64,000 bases of DNA from Punica granatum (taxonomy: Eukaryota > Streptophyta > Magnoliopsida > Myrtales > Lythraceae): NCBI RefSeq assembly GCF_007655135.1, contig NC_045134.1, forward strand, positions 18,996,568 through 19,060,567, read 5' to 3'. Of the stretch, positions 12,940 through 24,296 are shown one piece after another (within the stretch, counting starts at the first letter, position 1; each line of letters starts with the position of its first letter). The translations under genes were made by a program, and so were the position numbers. The notes under the pieces were generated by a model, which was not told where the DNA came from, made no database searches, and was given only the letters and a program-made list of their open reading frames with translations.

Positions 12940-13365
12940 TGTTTATGGTTCTGTATTTTGTGGAAAAAGTTCATTTGATTATGTATTCTGTTGGAAAAGT
13001 GCATTATGTTATGTATTCTGTTGAAAAAGTAGCCATTTTGTTATGTATTATGTTGGAAAATTGCATTCTGTTATGTATTATATTGGAAAACTCTCTTTTG
13101 TTATGTATTCTGTTGAAAAAGTGCATTATGTTATGTATTCTGTTGGAAAACTCTCTTTTGTTATGTATTCTGTTGAAAAAATGCATTCTATTATGTATTC
13201 TGTTGGAAAACTCTCTTTTGTTATGTATTCTGTTGAAAAATTACATTTTGTTATGTATTCTATTGGTAAACTCTATTTTGTTATGTATTATGTTGAAAAA
13301 AATGCATTTTCTTATGTTTTATGTTAGAAAACTCTCTTTTGTTATGTATTTTGTTGAATAGGCAA
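12940..13365 (+). repeat. 30-bp minisatellite in the MULE
   Basis: About 14 units of 30 bp are variants of GTTATGTATTCTGTTGGAAA plus a ten-base tail ending CTCTCTTTT or GTGCATT-like. Two alternating subtypes (GGAAAACTCTC and GAAAAAGTGCA) give a 60-bp higher-order period in the centre. Because 30 is divisible by three, several frames stay open, so the ORFs across it are a by-product of the repeat. Confidence 0.9.
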
Positions 13366-13527
13366 CAAGAAATGAATGGACATTCAGAATAGGCAACAAT
13401 AATAGAAGGCCACGCAATGCCAAACATTGTATTATATTAGCAATAATAAAGTCATCTCAATACATAACAGAATCCTACAGTATCCCACTCACAATCCTAC
13501 AGCATCTCATTCACACGAGGAAACAAG

Positions 13528-13931
13528 TTACCATATCCTAAGACAAACACAAACTAAGACTAAAACAAGGACAAAAATCAATATACCACATGCAATCTTT
13601 AGCATTTTGTTTTCCTGTTCATACAATTGAATTTTCTTCTTCATTTTCTTCATGAGCTTGTTATCTTCTCCAATTTGGGCTCTTATAGTCTGCTGCTCTT
13701 CAAGCTGCTCCTCATTATCAACCCATTCAAAGTATCCACAAGTAAGATCACTCTTTTCCATAATGGATAACCAAGGAAACGCCTACCATAGCTTTGTTTC
13801 TTGGTAGATGTTTGCAACATGAGCTTTCTTCCACACCCACAGAGATTGATTGATTCCTCAACTCGTGAAGAAGCTGTGCACTTTTGGACATATTGCTTTG
13901 TCCCACTCCATTGGCTTCCCTCACCTCCCAT
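13528..13931 (-). pseudogene. GRF-type zinc-finger protein with C-terminal membrane segment, frameshifted
   Basis: The minus-strand reading from MGGEGSQWSGT contains CGCGRKLMLQTSTKKQSYGR followed by RFLGYP, which fits the CxCG...T...GRRF...C pattern of GRF zinc fingers. It ends prematurely. The other frame then supplies CGYFEWVDNEEQ, a coiled-coil-like KLMKKMKKKIQLYEQENKML segment and a hydrophobic tail (IACGILIFVLVLVLVCVC) to the stop at 13528. One frame change near 13740-13760 joins the halves. A Cys expected in FxGC is Tyr here. Proteins with this layout are common in plant genomes and GRF fingers are known to bind nucleic acid. It sits antisense to the transposase inside the MULE, so it is either a second element gene or a captured host gene. 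Confidence 0.7.
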
Positions 13932-14228
13932 ATCTGTTGTTCTGCTGATGCTTCTTCTTCTTCATAATTTTTCAGCAAATTCTCAGTAGCATCACATAAT
14001 TTCTAGCAGCAAATTATCATCAGCAGCAAATTCACTTACAACATAAGCTAAATCTAGTTCACACAATCACCGGAAACACCGATAGTGCTGCCAGTGAAGA
14101 ACAGATGATCCATTATCTTCCTCCATGATACCTGGCAATAGAGACCTGTGCTCATCTCGTTAATGAAATCCTCCAACAAGTACCCATAATCACTCTTTTT
14201 GGTCTCTCTTTCAAACTCTACGTAACTC

Positions 14229-15236
14229 ACAGTTCAATCACACAAATCAAACGAAAAAGCAAGATCCACAGCCCCAAAGTCCACACCTTTTTCAAGTAAT
14301 TAACTTGAGAATTGCAAAATCTACTATGTAGCGACAATGGCTGATGAATGCACGCGACGAAGAAAAAGCGGAGCAGCAATTACAAGACTTTACCTAGATC
14401 AGAGCAGTGAACACGGCAAAGGCCATGTACAGATCGATGATTTGAAGCAACAGTAACAATCAAGTCATACATCACACATAGAGAGAGAAAGAGAGACAAA
14501 GAGAGATCTAAGTATGGGAATTTTACCAGGATCAATGACCTTCAGGTTCTTCGGTGTTGCTAAATAAGCAGACCGGGGAGAATGGAACAGAGCTCAGGCA
14601 AATCAAGCACACAACAACAAATGTCACCTCTGGCCTCCCCACCCAGATGTGATAAACCCAAAAATAAACCTAAATTGCAGAAACCAATTAGGGTTTGATC
14701 GATTTGGGGAAATTTCGAGCGGGACACCGAGATGAGCAGGGGGCAAACGGTGATTTTCAAGGCAGAAACCAACAGCATTTGGGCAATGCTAACTAAACTG
14801 GTCCTCATTCGGGCGACGGATCGAACGACTTCGGCTCCCCCTGTAGCGGTTCGTCCCAATTGATTCTCACCGGAAAACGACCGACAATAACGATTGCGAC
14901 TTCGGAAGATAAAAGTCGACACTCTTAATCGTAGAAATCTTGAGGCGTTTCGTCGAATTGGAAGTTGACACTCTTAATCGCAATATGTTCAATTAGGGTT
15001 GATTGAAGCAGGAGAAGCTCCAATTTGGGGAGAGAAGGAAATCCGGGGGGAGGGGGGGTGACGGCAACGGCCGTTGACGTTGGGATGTTATCCATCAGGG
15101 ACCTGCATTTTTTCGAACGGAAGGATGAATTCGTACAAACGTTTGAAACGTTCGGATCAAATCGTACAAAGAATATCTTTCCGGGATGCTTTTGCTTTGA
15201 CATGCATATTTCCGGGACCAAATTGTCCATTTTCAC
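14229..15236 (-). repeat. Right terminal inverted repeat of the MULE
   Basis: Reverse-complement partner of 7988-8877. It is longer because about 110-130 bp (roughly 14400-14525, containing a GA-rich run) are present here but absent from the left arm. Otherwise the arms align closely, including ATTAGGGTTTGATCGATTT-type and GGTTCGTCCCAA blocks. Confidence 0.85.
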
Positions 15237-15772
15237 CCCAATTAATAGGCGCCAATGATCTTGAGGTTCAAGTAATAGATTAATTGGCCACACATACTGA
15301 TCAAAATGAATAGCAATATTATTCTCAATTACTCTTCTTGAATCTTCATTGCTGCCAATTTAATTTGCTTGCGCTGTCTACTTCGTTTTATCTCACTTAC
15401 CGGGCCATCAATATAGAAAGCAACTCACTTGCATGAGTTAAGTAATGTTGATTGCTCATTTTCCTAAATTCAACCCCATATCTTTCTTTCTTTCGTATCA
15501 AGCCATCAAATTCAATCCTTCAAAATTTCAACCTCAATTAAGTTGATAACTTAGGCTTTTATTCTTGGATATCGACCAAATCAAAATGATCATCTGGTCA
15601 ACATTCGCAGGATTAAAATGATAACCTGGTCAACATTTGGAGGATTTGATCTATTTTAATTAATTGTATGTACGGCTAAGATGAGCTGATTTTGAAATTC
15701 TTTTGGAGGGTGTGAGAAGAAATCAAGAGAAAGGGACAAAGACGAAAGGTCAAAGTTTGTGGAAAAATATTA

Positions 15773-16004
15773 GTACTGTGTTTGGTTTCAAAGTAGGATT
15801 TTAAAATCAGATTTTGATTTTGAAAAAGAGTGGTATAAATAGGGTCCACGTTTGATTTTGTATGAGTTATTTTATTTTGTTGTTGAAAGAGAGTGGTATA
15901 AATGGAGCCCACTCTTTGACTTTGTATAAGTTATTTTGTTTTGTTGTGAGTAGAATTAGGTTAAAGTTGTGATTTTAAAATCACATTTGCAACCCAAACA
16001 AGCC
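15773..16004. mobile_element. 232-bp MITE, private to unit 1
   Basis: Unit 2 reads straight from AAAATATTA to GAAATGACAAAAG at this point; unit 1 has 232 extra bases. The ends are imperfect inverted repeats (TACTGTGTTTGGTTTCAAA at the left, TATGGCTTGTTTGGGTTGCA as the complement of the right). The flanks are TTA on the left and ATA on the right, which suits a 3-bp PIF/Harbinger-like target duplication with one change. The interior has a ~65-bp duplication around GAGTGGTATAAAT. Confidence 0.7.
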
Positions 16005-16302
16005 ATAGAATGACAAAAGAAAAGGATAGAAATGAAAAATAAAAATGAGAGACACATGGCCTCATGTGTTACAACAATGGACCTGCTATTGCGGGCCTCA
16101 AGATTATATATCATTTTGAGTTGAATCTATGCGTGTATGGTCCTCTGCGGTCATTTTGCTTGAGTTGAATCTGTGCGTCAAGTAACATTAGTGCATGGTA
16201 GCTTCCTCTGCAAAACAAGATAGAAAGTTAATGGGGGCAGGGCAAGAAGTTGGGGGATCTTACAGTTTAGCTTCACAGCGGCGGTTTCCTTTGGAAATGA
16301 GA

Positions 16303-16313
16303 GGATATATAAG
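16303..16313 (+). promoter_or_regulatory. TATA-like motif upstream of F-box copy A
   Basis: GATATATAAGA lies about 380 bp before the F-box ATG. The paralogous positions in units 2 and 3 read GATAGATAAGA, so only copy A has an uninterrupted TATATAA core. Assignment as a promoter is inferred from position and sequence only. Confidence 0.35.
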
Positions 16314-16689
16314 AATCGGAGTTGGATCAACGTTGCCGTTTGAGCAGCAGTGAGCAAGGGTTTTCTTGATTTTTGTCCGGGCTGATCACTCTTATAGGCC
16401 AGTTTGATGCAAGCATATCCCTGAGAAGAACATCTAATCTGTGATGTCGTGGGGATGAAGTACTCTAGCTCTGCAGAACAGAAATCCTCCTTAAGTTTCT
16501 ATAGAACCTTCTTTGAGTCTGTCATTGATTGCAACGGTAGCATTTGTGGCCGGAGATTCAGATTTATAGTGGTTGATAATAGTCTCTGCCGTTTACTTAT
16601 CCTTTTCCTCTGAAGGTTCAATTTATATGGCCTGAAGTCTGAACTGCTACCGAACATTTCGTCATGATCAAAGGTGGAAAAGAGGGCCA

Positions 16690-17659
16690 GGATGACCTCT
16701 CGGGTGGAGGAAGAATCAGACAGACTAAGCCAATTGCTAGGGCACATGGTAGAACAGATTCTATCGTGCTTATCGTCAGCGAGGCTGTGAGAACCAGTGT
16801 CTTGTTCAGCAGGTGGAGGTACAAGCAGACCACACTTCCTGAGCTCGTATTCGATGATGACTGCACGCCTTCTTCCTTTGATGACGAGTCATCAGCGTTG
16901 GTAAATGTGATCAATCATGTCCTACTGTTTCACACGGGCCCAATATGCAAGTTCAGTCAGGGTCTCTCACCACTGTTTTTCACCTGTTCGGGAGGTCTCT
17001 CAATGGATTTCTTATCTGTCGAGGTTTAAAGTTAATGAATTGTAAGCAGAAATTTAGCTAATGCTGTCTGCTTCATAATTGACATTTCCTTTTGTTTGTT
17101 CCTGGTCTTGGTCTGCTTATAAGGCACTTGAGATGTTGCCCAATCTACGACTACAAAGCCTCAATGAAGAAATAGACTTTGACAGTGTTGAGGAGATTTG
17201 AACTGCTCTCTACCTCATGACACGGTTCCCGAATCTCGAGGAAGTGCGATTTTCCGTAAGTCCATATGCCTTGAGAATTCATGATACTGTTCTTGATGAA
17301 TATGTTATGTTGCTACCACTCTTTCACACGTCATATGACCTGGAGTTTACTTTATGAACTCTGCGTAGGCTCAAGTTGGGGGACCAGAAACCGTGGATAC
17401 AGTAAGCAACTTCTGGAAATGTAACCGTTCACCGTGTTCACTGTCACAGCTGAAGTTTGTATCTTTTACTGGGAATCAGGGCACTATGTTAGAGACGGGT
17501 TTCATCAAGTTCCAATTTTTGCAATTCCATATGCTGCAGAGGATGGAAATTAGAGCTGCAGGTGACAGTGGAGGCCCCCCAGCTGGAGACACACTTCTTG
17601 GCAATCGAGCGAGCCTGACCTCTAGCCAAGGTTTGCATTTGGGTGATCGCAGCCCTTAA
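16690..17659 (+). pseudogene. F-box/FBD/LRR protein (At1g13570-like), copy A, broken
   Basis: The reading starts MTSRVEEESDRLSQL, typical of an N-terminal F-box in this plant family, but a 1-bp deletion in the F-box (TCGTCAGC instead of TCGATCAGC) shifts the frame. SRWRYKQTTLPELVFDDD and INHVLLFHTGPICKF follow in the other frame. A GT-AG intron leads to an LRR-like exon (EEI stop TALYLMTRFPNLEEVRF, 17123-17300) with an in-frame TGA. The last part (from about 17370) matches the FBD-proximal end of the family (SNFWKCN...SQLKFVSFTG...FIKF). The central LRR exons are missing; related exons occur downstream of each GLR copy in units 2 and 3. The ancestral protein would have been a substrate adaptor of an SCF ubiquitin ligase. 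Confidence 0.8.
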
Positions 17660-18394
17660 TTTTTTGCTTTTTGGGATCATTATTGGTCCCCAAACAGATT
17701 ACTTCTGTGTTAATATATCAGTGACTAGTCTGTTTCTTATTAATAATGGGAGCTCCATGGATTTGTTAATTATGAAGACGTGGGAAATTAGGATCAGGAC
17801 TTGTTCAGTGGAAGCTGTAAGTCGTGCATGGACATGATTAACCAGTGAATGTTGGTTTCATTCTGATGGCATTGACATCACTACACTATTCACAATGGTG
17901 ATGTTAAAATCTGAATGTTGGAGGTTTTTCAGAGGATATTTACTTCAAAGATCCAAGTACAAATTGTTTGGCTCTTGTACAGAAAAGTTTGTCGATCAAC
18001 ATAGATGCTCGGATTCTGTTGGAGATGGATCAGAGCTGAAGTGTTGTTCTGCAGCAGACAAGGATCAGTGTTGCGGGTTGCTGTGCTGGAAGACAGACAT
18101 GTTACATGTGTTTTATTTTTTCAATTATTCTTAGTTCCTGGTTTGTAGGAATGTTGGACGTGTGTATTAGGCAGTTTCCCAAATGTAATGATAGTTACTT
18201 ACTGTCCTTTATGTTTCAGTTTTCCGAGTATGCAGTGTGTAGAACCTTGCAGACAAGTTAATGAAGTTCTTGTGTTTTTCTCTCTGTCCAGTTCATCTAC
18301 TACTATCTGATTTATGTTTATTATCAGATTCTTTCACGAAATGACTTGTGTTCGAAACTCTCAAGCTCCAGAAATACCGGAGGAAGGTTAAACT

Positions 18395-18520
18395 CTCTAA
18401 ATTGATGCGTGCAAGAGACTTATCATAGGATCCATCGAACAAATGCCAAGGCCTCTCGTCCCTTGTCATCAACTTCTTGTTCACATTGTGAAGCTTCTCG
18501 TCTTTGGAAGGGGAGCTCCA
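18395..18520 (-). pseudogene. uL18-like gene fragment in unit 1
   Basis: The minus-strand reading contains KKLMTRDERPWHLFDGSYDK, matching VKKLTTRDDRPWHLLDGSYE of the intact gene at 61607-62680, with homology extending into the preceding SKVEKLHN segment. Only this internal ~40-codon block is kept. It lies just 3' of GLR copy A and marks a duplication breakpoint inside the uL18-like gene. Confidence 0.82.
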
Positions 18521-18580
18521 TTACATACCATAATATGGAACCTTCGATAGTTGATGAACTACCAGCATACAACCACTTGT

Positions 18581-21500
18581 TCAGGAACTGGTCAGTGCAA
18601 CTACCCTCGATGTATTACTCTCTGAAGTCCCCAGTGACGAACAAATAAGGCCAGGTTTCTTTGCCAATGTTTCCATGAAGAAATTGGACCAAACTAGATG
18701 GAATCTCGAAGCCGAAGAAGAAAAATGGTGCCAGTTCGAGATCAGAAGCTCTGCCACGAGTGCAAACAGTGAAGTGAGCCCAGTGATTATGAACAGCCCA
18801 CCAAAGCTGTACACGCTGAGGCTAAGGTCCGTGTTGATTCTTGTGTCTTGGTCCATGGAGATTCTTGTGTCTTGGCACGATGAAATCTGCTGGCTAAGAA
18901 AGTTCTTCCTTTCGATGGCGTCCATCTTAGCTTTGTCTTGGGTGACCTTCAACACTGCCCTTGAGACATAGGAAACCAGCGGAGACCTCATAGGGAAGGC
19001 CTAAATTAAGAAAAAGGCATTTAAAAAGGTACGTAAAGGATGATTTTGGTGCCTAGGATGGGATTATTTATGTTTGCAGGAAGTGTAGTGGGCTAATTTC
19101 ATGGAAATGCAAGAAAGAAAAACGTGTTTCCATGCGAGATATATATATATATATTGTGGGACTCAGTAAATTATATGTTGGTTTTATTGGAATTAGAGGT
19201 AATAGTGCATACTGCATAGAGATAGAGAAGTAGAACTCACGAAGGCGAACCCATCCGTCTTGTAGGTCGGTCCAATTATGGTGTACTTGTCACAGTACTT
19301 GGCAAGGAAAAGTTTGAGGTAGGGAGTCTCATCGAAGATCGCATCAACCCCACCGTTGCCACTTCCTTTCATCAGTGCTTTGTGGTACTTCTCCGGGGAG
19401 CTGTAAGAACGCAGCCTTGACTCGTCAAAGTTCATCTCTCGTATCAGAAGCTCTTTCACAAACGAGCTCTGGTATCCAACATAGTGCCGGTTCCTCACAA
19501 GGTCATGCACGTCAACAAACTTAGGTTGTAGCCGCTGTACGGTCAACAACGAGGCCAAGTTTGCTGTGTAACTCTGTGTTATGATCAGCACGACAAACAA
19601 CCATATCACCAGCACCAGTCTTGTCAAGTTACTCATTATCCTCTCCCCTGTTAATTGATAATAATTTATTTTTCAATCATGTTCTGTGATATTTAAGGCA
19701 TAAATACGAAGAAGTGAGATTGATTATTGCAGTGGCAAGAGGTATCGGGCTCGATCTTCACTAATGAGATTTACAATGCCACTTTATTTTACTTTACCCA
19801 TTCTTCTACTACCCATGGTGATGGGTCTTTCCTTATAATCGAAAAAGAATAATATATGTGGCCCTACTCATATGGCAAATTCTTCAATGATGGAAAGTCT
19901 ATTAATTACTATCAGATTTTCTTTTTTCTTTTCTTGGGTGAATTTTTGTTTTTTGGGTGAGTATATACTATTAGATATTCTATCAACTACGGTGGGCAAA
20001 AATGAGCGTAAGTTCTACGTACGAAAGTTCTAGTAGATACGTAAGTTATTAGAGGTAGAAATTAGAGAGAATCACCCACGGTGGGCAAAAACGAGCGTGG
20101 AGAAGGAAAACCAGAGACAGAGCCTGAATTGTTCGCCCGGGGACCCATTGAAGTCCTCATTCTTCTGGCGCTCGAGGACCCACACTATGAAGCCCTTGAA
20201 TACGAAAGCCAGGCCAGTCGTTAACCAAAGGTTCCACTTGAGCGGCTTTAGGAAGATCCACATGTTCCTTCGCTTGTCATCTTTCATTGCCACCAACATC
20301 GACACGCCTGATTCTGAGTAGGGCAAAGCAAAGTCTACATAGTTGGACCGGTTTGCAATGATGGTCATATCTGCTACCACTGCATCAACTACCTGCAAAT
20401 AACAGTACTTTGACAATAATCATCATAAATTAAATTATTAACAAAAGAAACAACCATGAGATTGATAAATTTGGGCCCTGGATAGTATATCGTATTCATA
20501 CTCCCAATGTGATTTGGTAGAGCAAATCATCATAAGATCCAGCACTCTGGCGACTCGCGTTCATGAACGGCTTGAACTCGTAAGGAAGAGCGAAGGGCAA
20601 CTCTTTCAACACCTCAAGAAACACATCATAAGAGAACCCAGAATAGGTTGGAACATCGGTTTGTGGGTCCCAAACAATCTTGAAGAACTCACTGAACCTT
20701 TGGGTGACTGGGACCCCGATCTTCATCTTCTTCCCTGTCACTGTGGGAATCACCCAACCCTTGGGCTGCTGTCGTGTTCCCCCGGGCCATATGGGTGGCA
20801 TCAGGTTATCCTTGGAAGTTCGACACCCATTTTCTTTTTTGGTGAAGTTACTTACGTTAGACTTGGTTCGCTGTAATGTAATAAACATGGAATGTAATAT
20901 GAATTAGGACTTGTTTGGTCACATAGAATATATTTCAATTTTTCTTGTAGGTTACCCTGCAGTAAGTTTGATTTCATTTTTATTAAATAAAACAGGGAAG
21001 AGATAAAAATATGAAGGCAACTTATAATTGGAGTTAAGTGCAATAGCTTTCTCTTTCGACCCTGAAATAATAGATTTTGGACTTGATTATTATCAATCAG
21101 TATCAAGTGTCAAAAAATAGGCCAAAATCCAAATAAGCCCCATAGAAATTTATAATAATATAAGAGCAAGATTTCTCGCGTCCATGTGGGATCACATGTC
21201 GTCATGCCCAGGGTTGAGTGCCACGGGAGAATAGAAATTAAAGAGATACAAGAGGTTCACTATTAAGAACCAAATTCAGAAACTCTTGGACCTAAGTCCA
21301 TAATGTTAACAAATATGTCTTTATTAAATGGCCGTTACTTGTGACTCCAACACATTAATCATGGGGAAGGGCGGAAATTTTGAAATGGTTCTTTGGGCTC
21401 AAAGAAATGGTGATTTCAGAATTGGGGAAAGTCGCGACTGTAAGACCAACAACAAAGATGTTCAACGGAAAAAAAGAAAAAAGAAAAAGAACCTAAAAGA

Positions 21501-24288
21501 AGATACCTTACTGCAGAGTCCGTGTTTGGGGGTCCAATACCCTATGACCCATTCATTGTGCCCAACCACATTGAAGACTTCGAACTTAGAAGGACGGAGC
21601 TAACCGTTCACCAGCTGGAATCGTCCCATGAGTCCATTGACTGTTGAGTTTCGTATCCATCGTAGAATCTCTGGGCCCATCTCTGAGACTGCTAGGGCAG
21701 AAAGGTTCACTCCGTCTCCAGCTTTTGGCCTAGTCCTCCTCCGGTTTCGAGACTTGGAGGAATTCCACCACGCCATCTCGACTGCATTGGCTAATGCGGA
21801 AACGGTATCATACCCCCATAAGGCGAAGAGATTCAACTTCCTAGCCCCTGAAAATCATTTGCAGGGGCAAACAGCGTCATTCAGGAGATGGCTATATTTT
21901 TGTTATGGTCAAAGTCATGATAAAACGAGTTAATTAGGCAACTAGGTCTGTTGAAAATCAGCATCTATATTTACGAGGAAGTGTTTTTAATTTCCATGTG
22001 TTTATATGGGTTTAAACTCATTTCCAATCTAAATGCTCAAACTGTTAGGTATTGGAGCTCGGAGCCCAAGCCTCATACATTACAATTTATTTTATAATCC
22101 TTATTCTATCTGGGACATTCTCTTTGACCTCTCAAGCCCCCTTTCTTTCTCTTCCCTATTCGAGTCTAACTACGTTCAGGGCTCCTTATTCCATACTTAG
22201 GCGCCAGGTTTCCACTTTCAAACTCAAACTTATTGGAGGTGAGTTCCACGCTCCTGTCTGACGTAGTGTGAGAGTGCATGTGGGCATGGAGCATAATTAA
22301 TCCGCTCTGATGTTGTCCCAAACTTTCATGGGTTTATACGGAATTAAAATCATCTCCAACCTAATACATCAAGCTGTTAGTGATGAAACCAAACTCAAAC
22401 CCTCATGTAAAACGAATTGTTTTCTACTCCTTGTCCACCGTGGAGATATCTCTTTGACTCTCTTCCCAACAAATAGTTATAATAGATCAATTGGAACATA
22501 TCATTGTAGAGAAAGTGTACTGATGGATGATCTCACCAATTAAGTATTTCTTCTTGAAGCGTTCCAGTCGCTTCGACATTGGGAGGTGAGGCCTCACCCC
22601 TATCACACCTTGCATGGACTCTTTCGCTCTATACCCAACTGGGTCGAGCAATGATGTCAACCCATCAGTCACAATCCACACAGTCTCATCATTCAGCATC
22701 CCTGCCTTATTCGCCTGCAAGAATAGCCGAGACCCGAGCGAAGCAGTCATGTGAACCAGGAAAACCCTTGTCTGCATTGTCATCAGCTTTATGAGCTCAT
22801 TTAGTATATCAATGTCATGGGCTGATGGATGGATCACACTTCTGTAAGGTACCTGAGACAAACCACATATATTAACATCTCGATCTTATATATGTGTACA
22901 TGTATCAGGGTGCAACATAATTTTGCACCAGAGAAACCGATATTTGCAAATTACCCTGGTGTCTATTTCTTGAAAGGCATTAGTGATGCATGGAATCAGG
23001 CCGTTGCCATATTCGGTGTCTTCATAGAGAGGAACAACCTCTTTCCAACCAAAGATTTGAACGACTGCAGCGATTGCCTTCACTTGGACACTATCATCGT
23101 ATGTAGTTCGAACAAAGTAGATGTTCTGGGCTGGGGAGAGGGAAGGACTTGTGGCCGAGAATGATATGATAGGAACCTGGGCTCTAGCTCCAAGATCAAT
23201 GACGAATTTGGCCTGCGAGGACCATTCCGGTCCAATTATGGCATACACTTGTTCATTTTCCATCAAATCTAAGGCTGCATACATATCGTGTAACAAAAAA
23301 GATTGCAACTTGTCAAATGTTGAAAAGTTTGCCCTAATATGACAATTTATTTTGCTTTTATTTATTAAGAAGGTTCTTTCCAAAACCGTGGGAAATTAAG
23401 AAGTAAAGATTTTGCTCGACAGGGACCTCGTTTTCTGACTTGCCACACAAATTGGTCAATAAGGGTCCGGAATCTGAATGTCCAATTTGATATAGTAAAA
23501 TAAACTTGAATAAACTAACGTGAGTTACTTTAAGCGGTTCGACGCTTGTTCCTCTTAAATAAGGTCTTTGGTTCGAGTCTTGTACATAGAGAAAATTCAC
23601 GCTGGGAGAGCTGTACCCCTTAGTGGGCCGACCTGGCTTTACTGGATTAGCTGGGATCAAATTGAGCTTTCAAATATCAGAGTGCACACCGAAAAAATAA
23701 ACCTTGAATAAGATGGGATCTTTGGAGGATTGAGGAATTAGCCATATACAAATATCTAAGCACGAGATGTAGTTTAAAATTCATTGAAAACAATTTATGA
23801 TCAAATCAAGTTGATGGCTTCGGTGGGGATCTAGTATCAGTGAATAAAATAAGGATAACTCATGATCTCATCTGAAAAAAATGTACCAAGATCTTGTGGC
23901 AATAATGTTAGTGACTTCTCAGGAAATAGAGATTACAAGGATTAGAAAGAATTCAGATTTAGAGTAATTTACTATTACTTTGGGTCATTGATCAGCGAGA
24001 CTACGATAGTATACACCACTTACCTGCGGAAGCGGCTGCAACGACATCGTTCTGGGAATCCCTGGAGCAAAGAGACAACCTCGTACGGTAGCTTGCATGC
24101 TCAGCATAAAAATCGGACAGCGCCATGTCAATATGCCTCCCCACTCTAGAGTTCTTGTCTATCATGACACCCACTTTTACCATTTCTTTCTCCAATGCAC
24201 CAACAAGAAGTTCGTCGGAACTACAAAAAAACGGGACGTAGAAGCAAATTGCCAAAAACTTATAGCTCCAACAGCCTATCGTCCCCAT
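18581..24288 (-). pseudogene. Glutamate receptor-like channel (GLR clade II type), copy A, one nonsense codon
   Basis: Eight exons join with GT-AG borders in consistent phase: 24288-24024, 23274-22955, 22852-22537, 21847-21507, 20870-20502, 20392-20080, 19647-19241 and 19000-18581. The total is 917 codons, normal for plant GLRs. Visible parts: signal peptide; periplasmic-binding-type N-terminal domain (exons 1-4, VKVGVMIDKNSRVGRHID, AIIGPEWSSQ); ligand-binding lobe 1 (exons 5-6, KKMKIGVPV); M1 and pore loop (exon 6); M3 with SYTANLASLL (exon 7); lobe 2 (IGPTYKTDGFAF); M4 (exon 8, FGGLFIITGLTSLFALVAEL). These proteins form ligand-gated cation channels in membranes. The exon 4 codon at 21600-21602 is TAG where copies B and C have CAG, truncating the protein at codon 383 before all pore segments. 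One codon is also absent in YQSSFVKEL (YQKNSFVKEL in B and C). Confidence 0.92.
24025..24288 (-). other. GLR copy A exon 1: signal peptide and start of N-terminal domain
   Basis: The start ATG at 24286-24288 begins MGTIGCWSYKFLAICFYVPF, a hydrophobic signal peptide. The copy B and C starts align at 46660 and 58040. The exon ends GCAG|GTAAGT, a strong donor. Confidence 0.85.
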
Positions 24289-24296
24289 CGGTCGAT

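Larger units (their letters stand above)
7988..15236 (+). mobile_element. Mutator-like element (MULE), ~7.25 kb, with long terminal inverted repeats
   Basis: Long terminal inverted repeats bound a decayed MuDR-type transposase (plus strand), a 30-bp minisatellite and a minus-strand GRF zinc-finger gene. The 9-bp target duplication is perfect, which is the length known for the Mutator superfamily. Unit 2 keeps the uninterrupted site, so the element entered unit 1 after the segment duplicated. In-frame stops and frameshifts in the transposase mean this copy is not autonomous. Confidence 0.9.

Noticed and set aside
12879..13361. 160-codon ORF and overlapping ORFs across the minisatellite
   Set aside because: Open frames follow from the 30-bp period; the peptide is a simple LLCILL-type repeat with no start context or domain.
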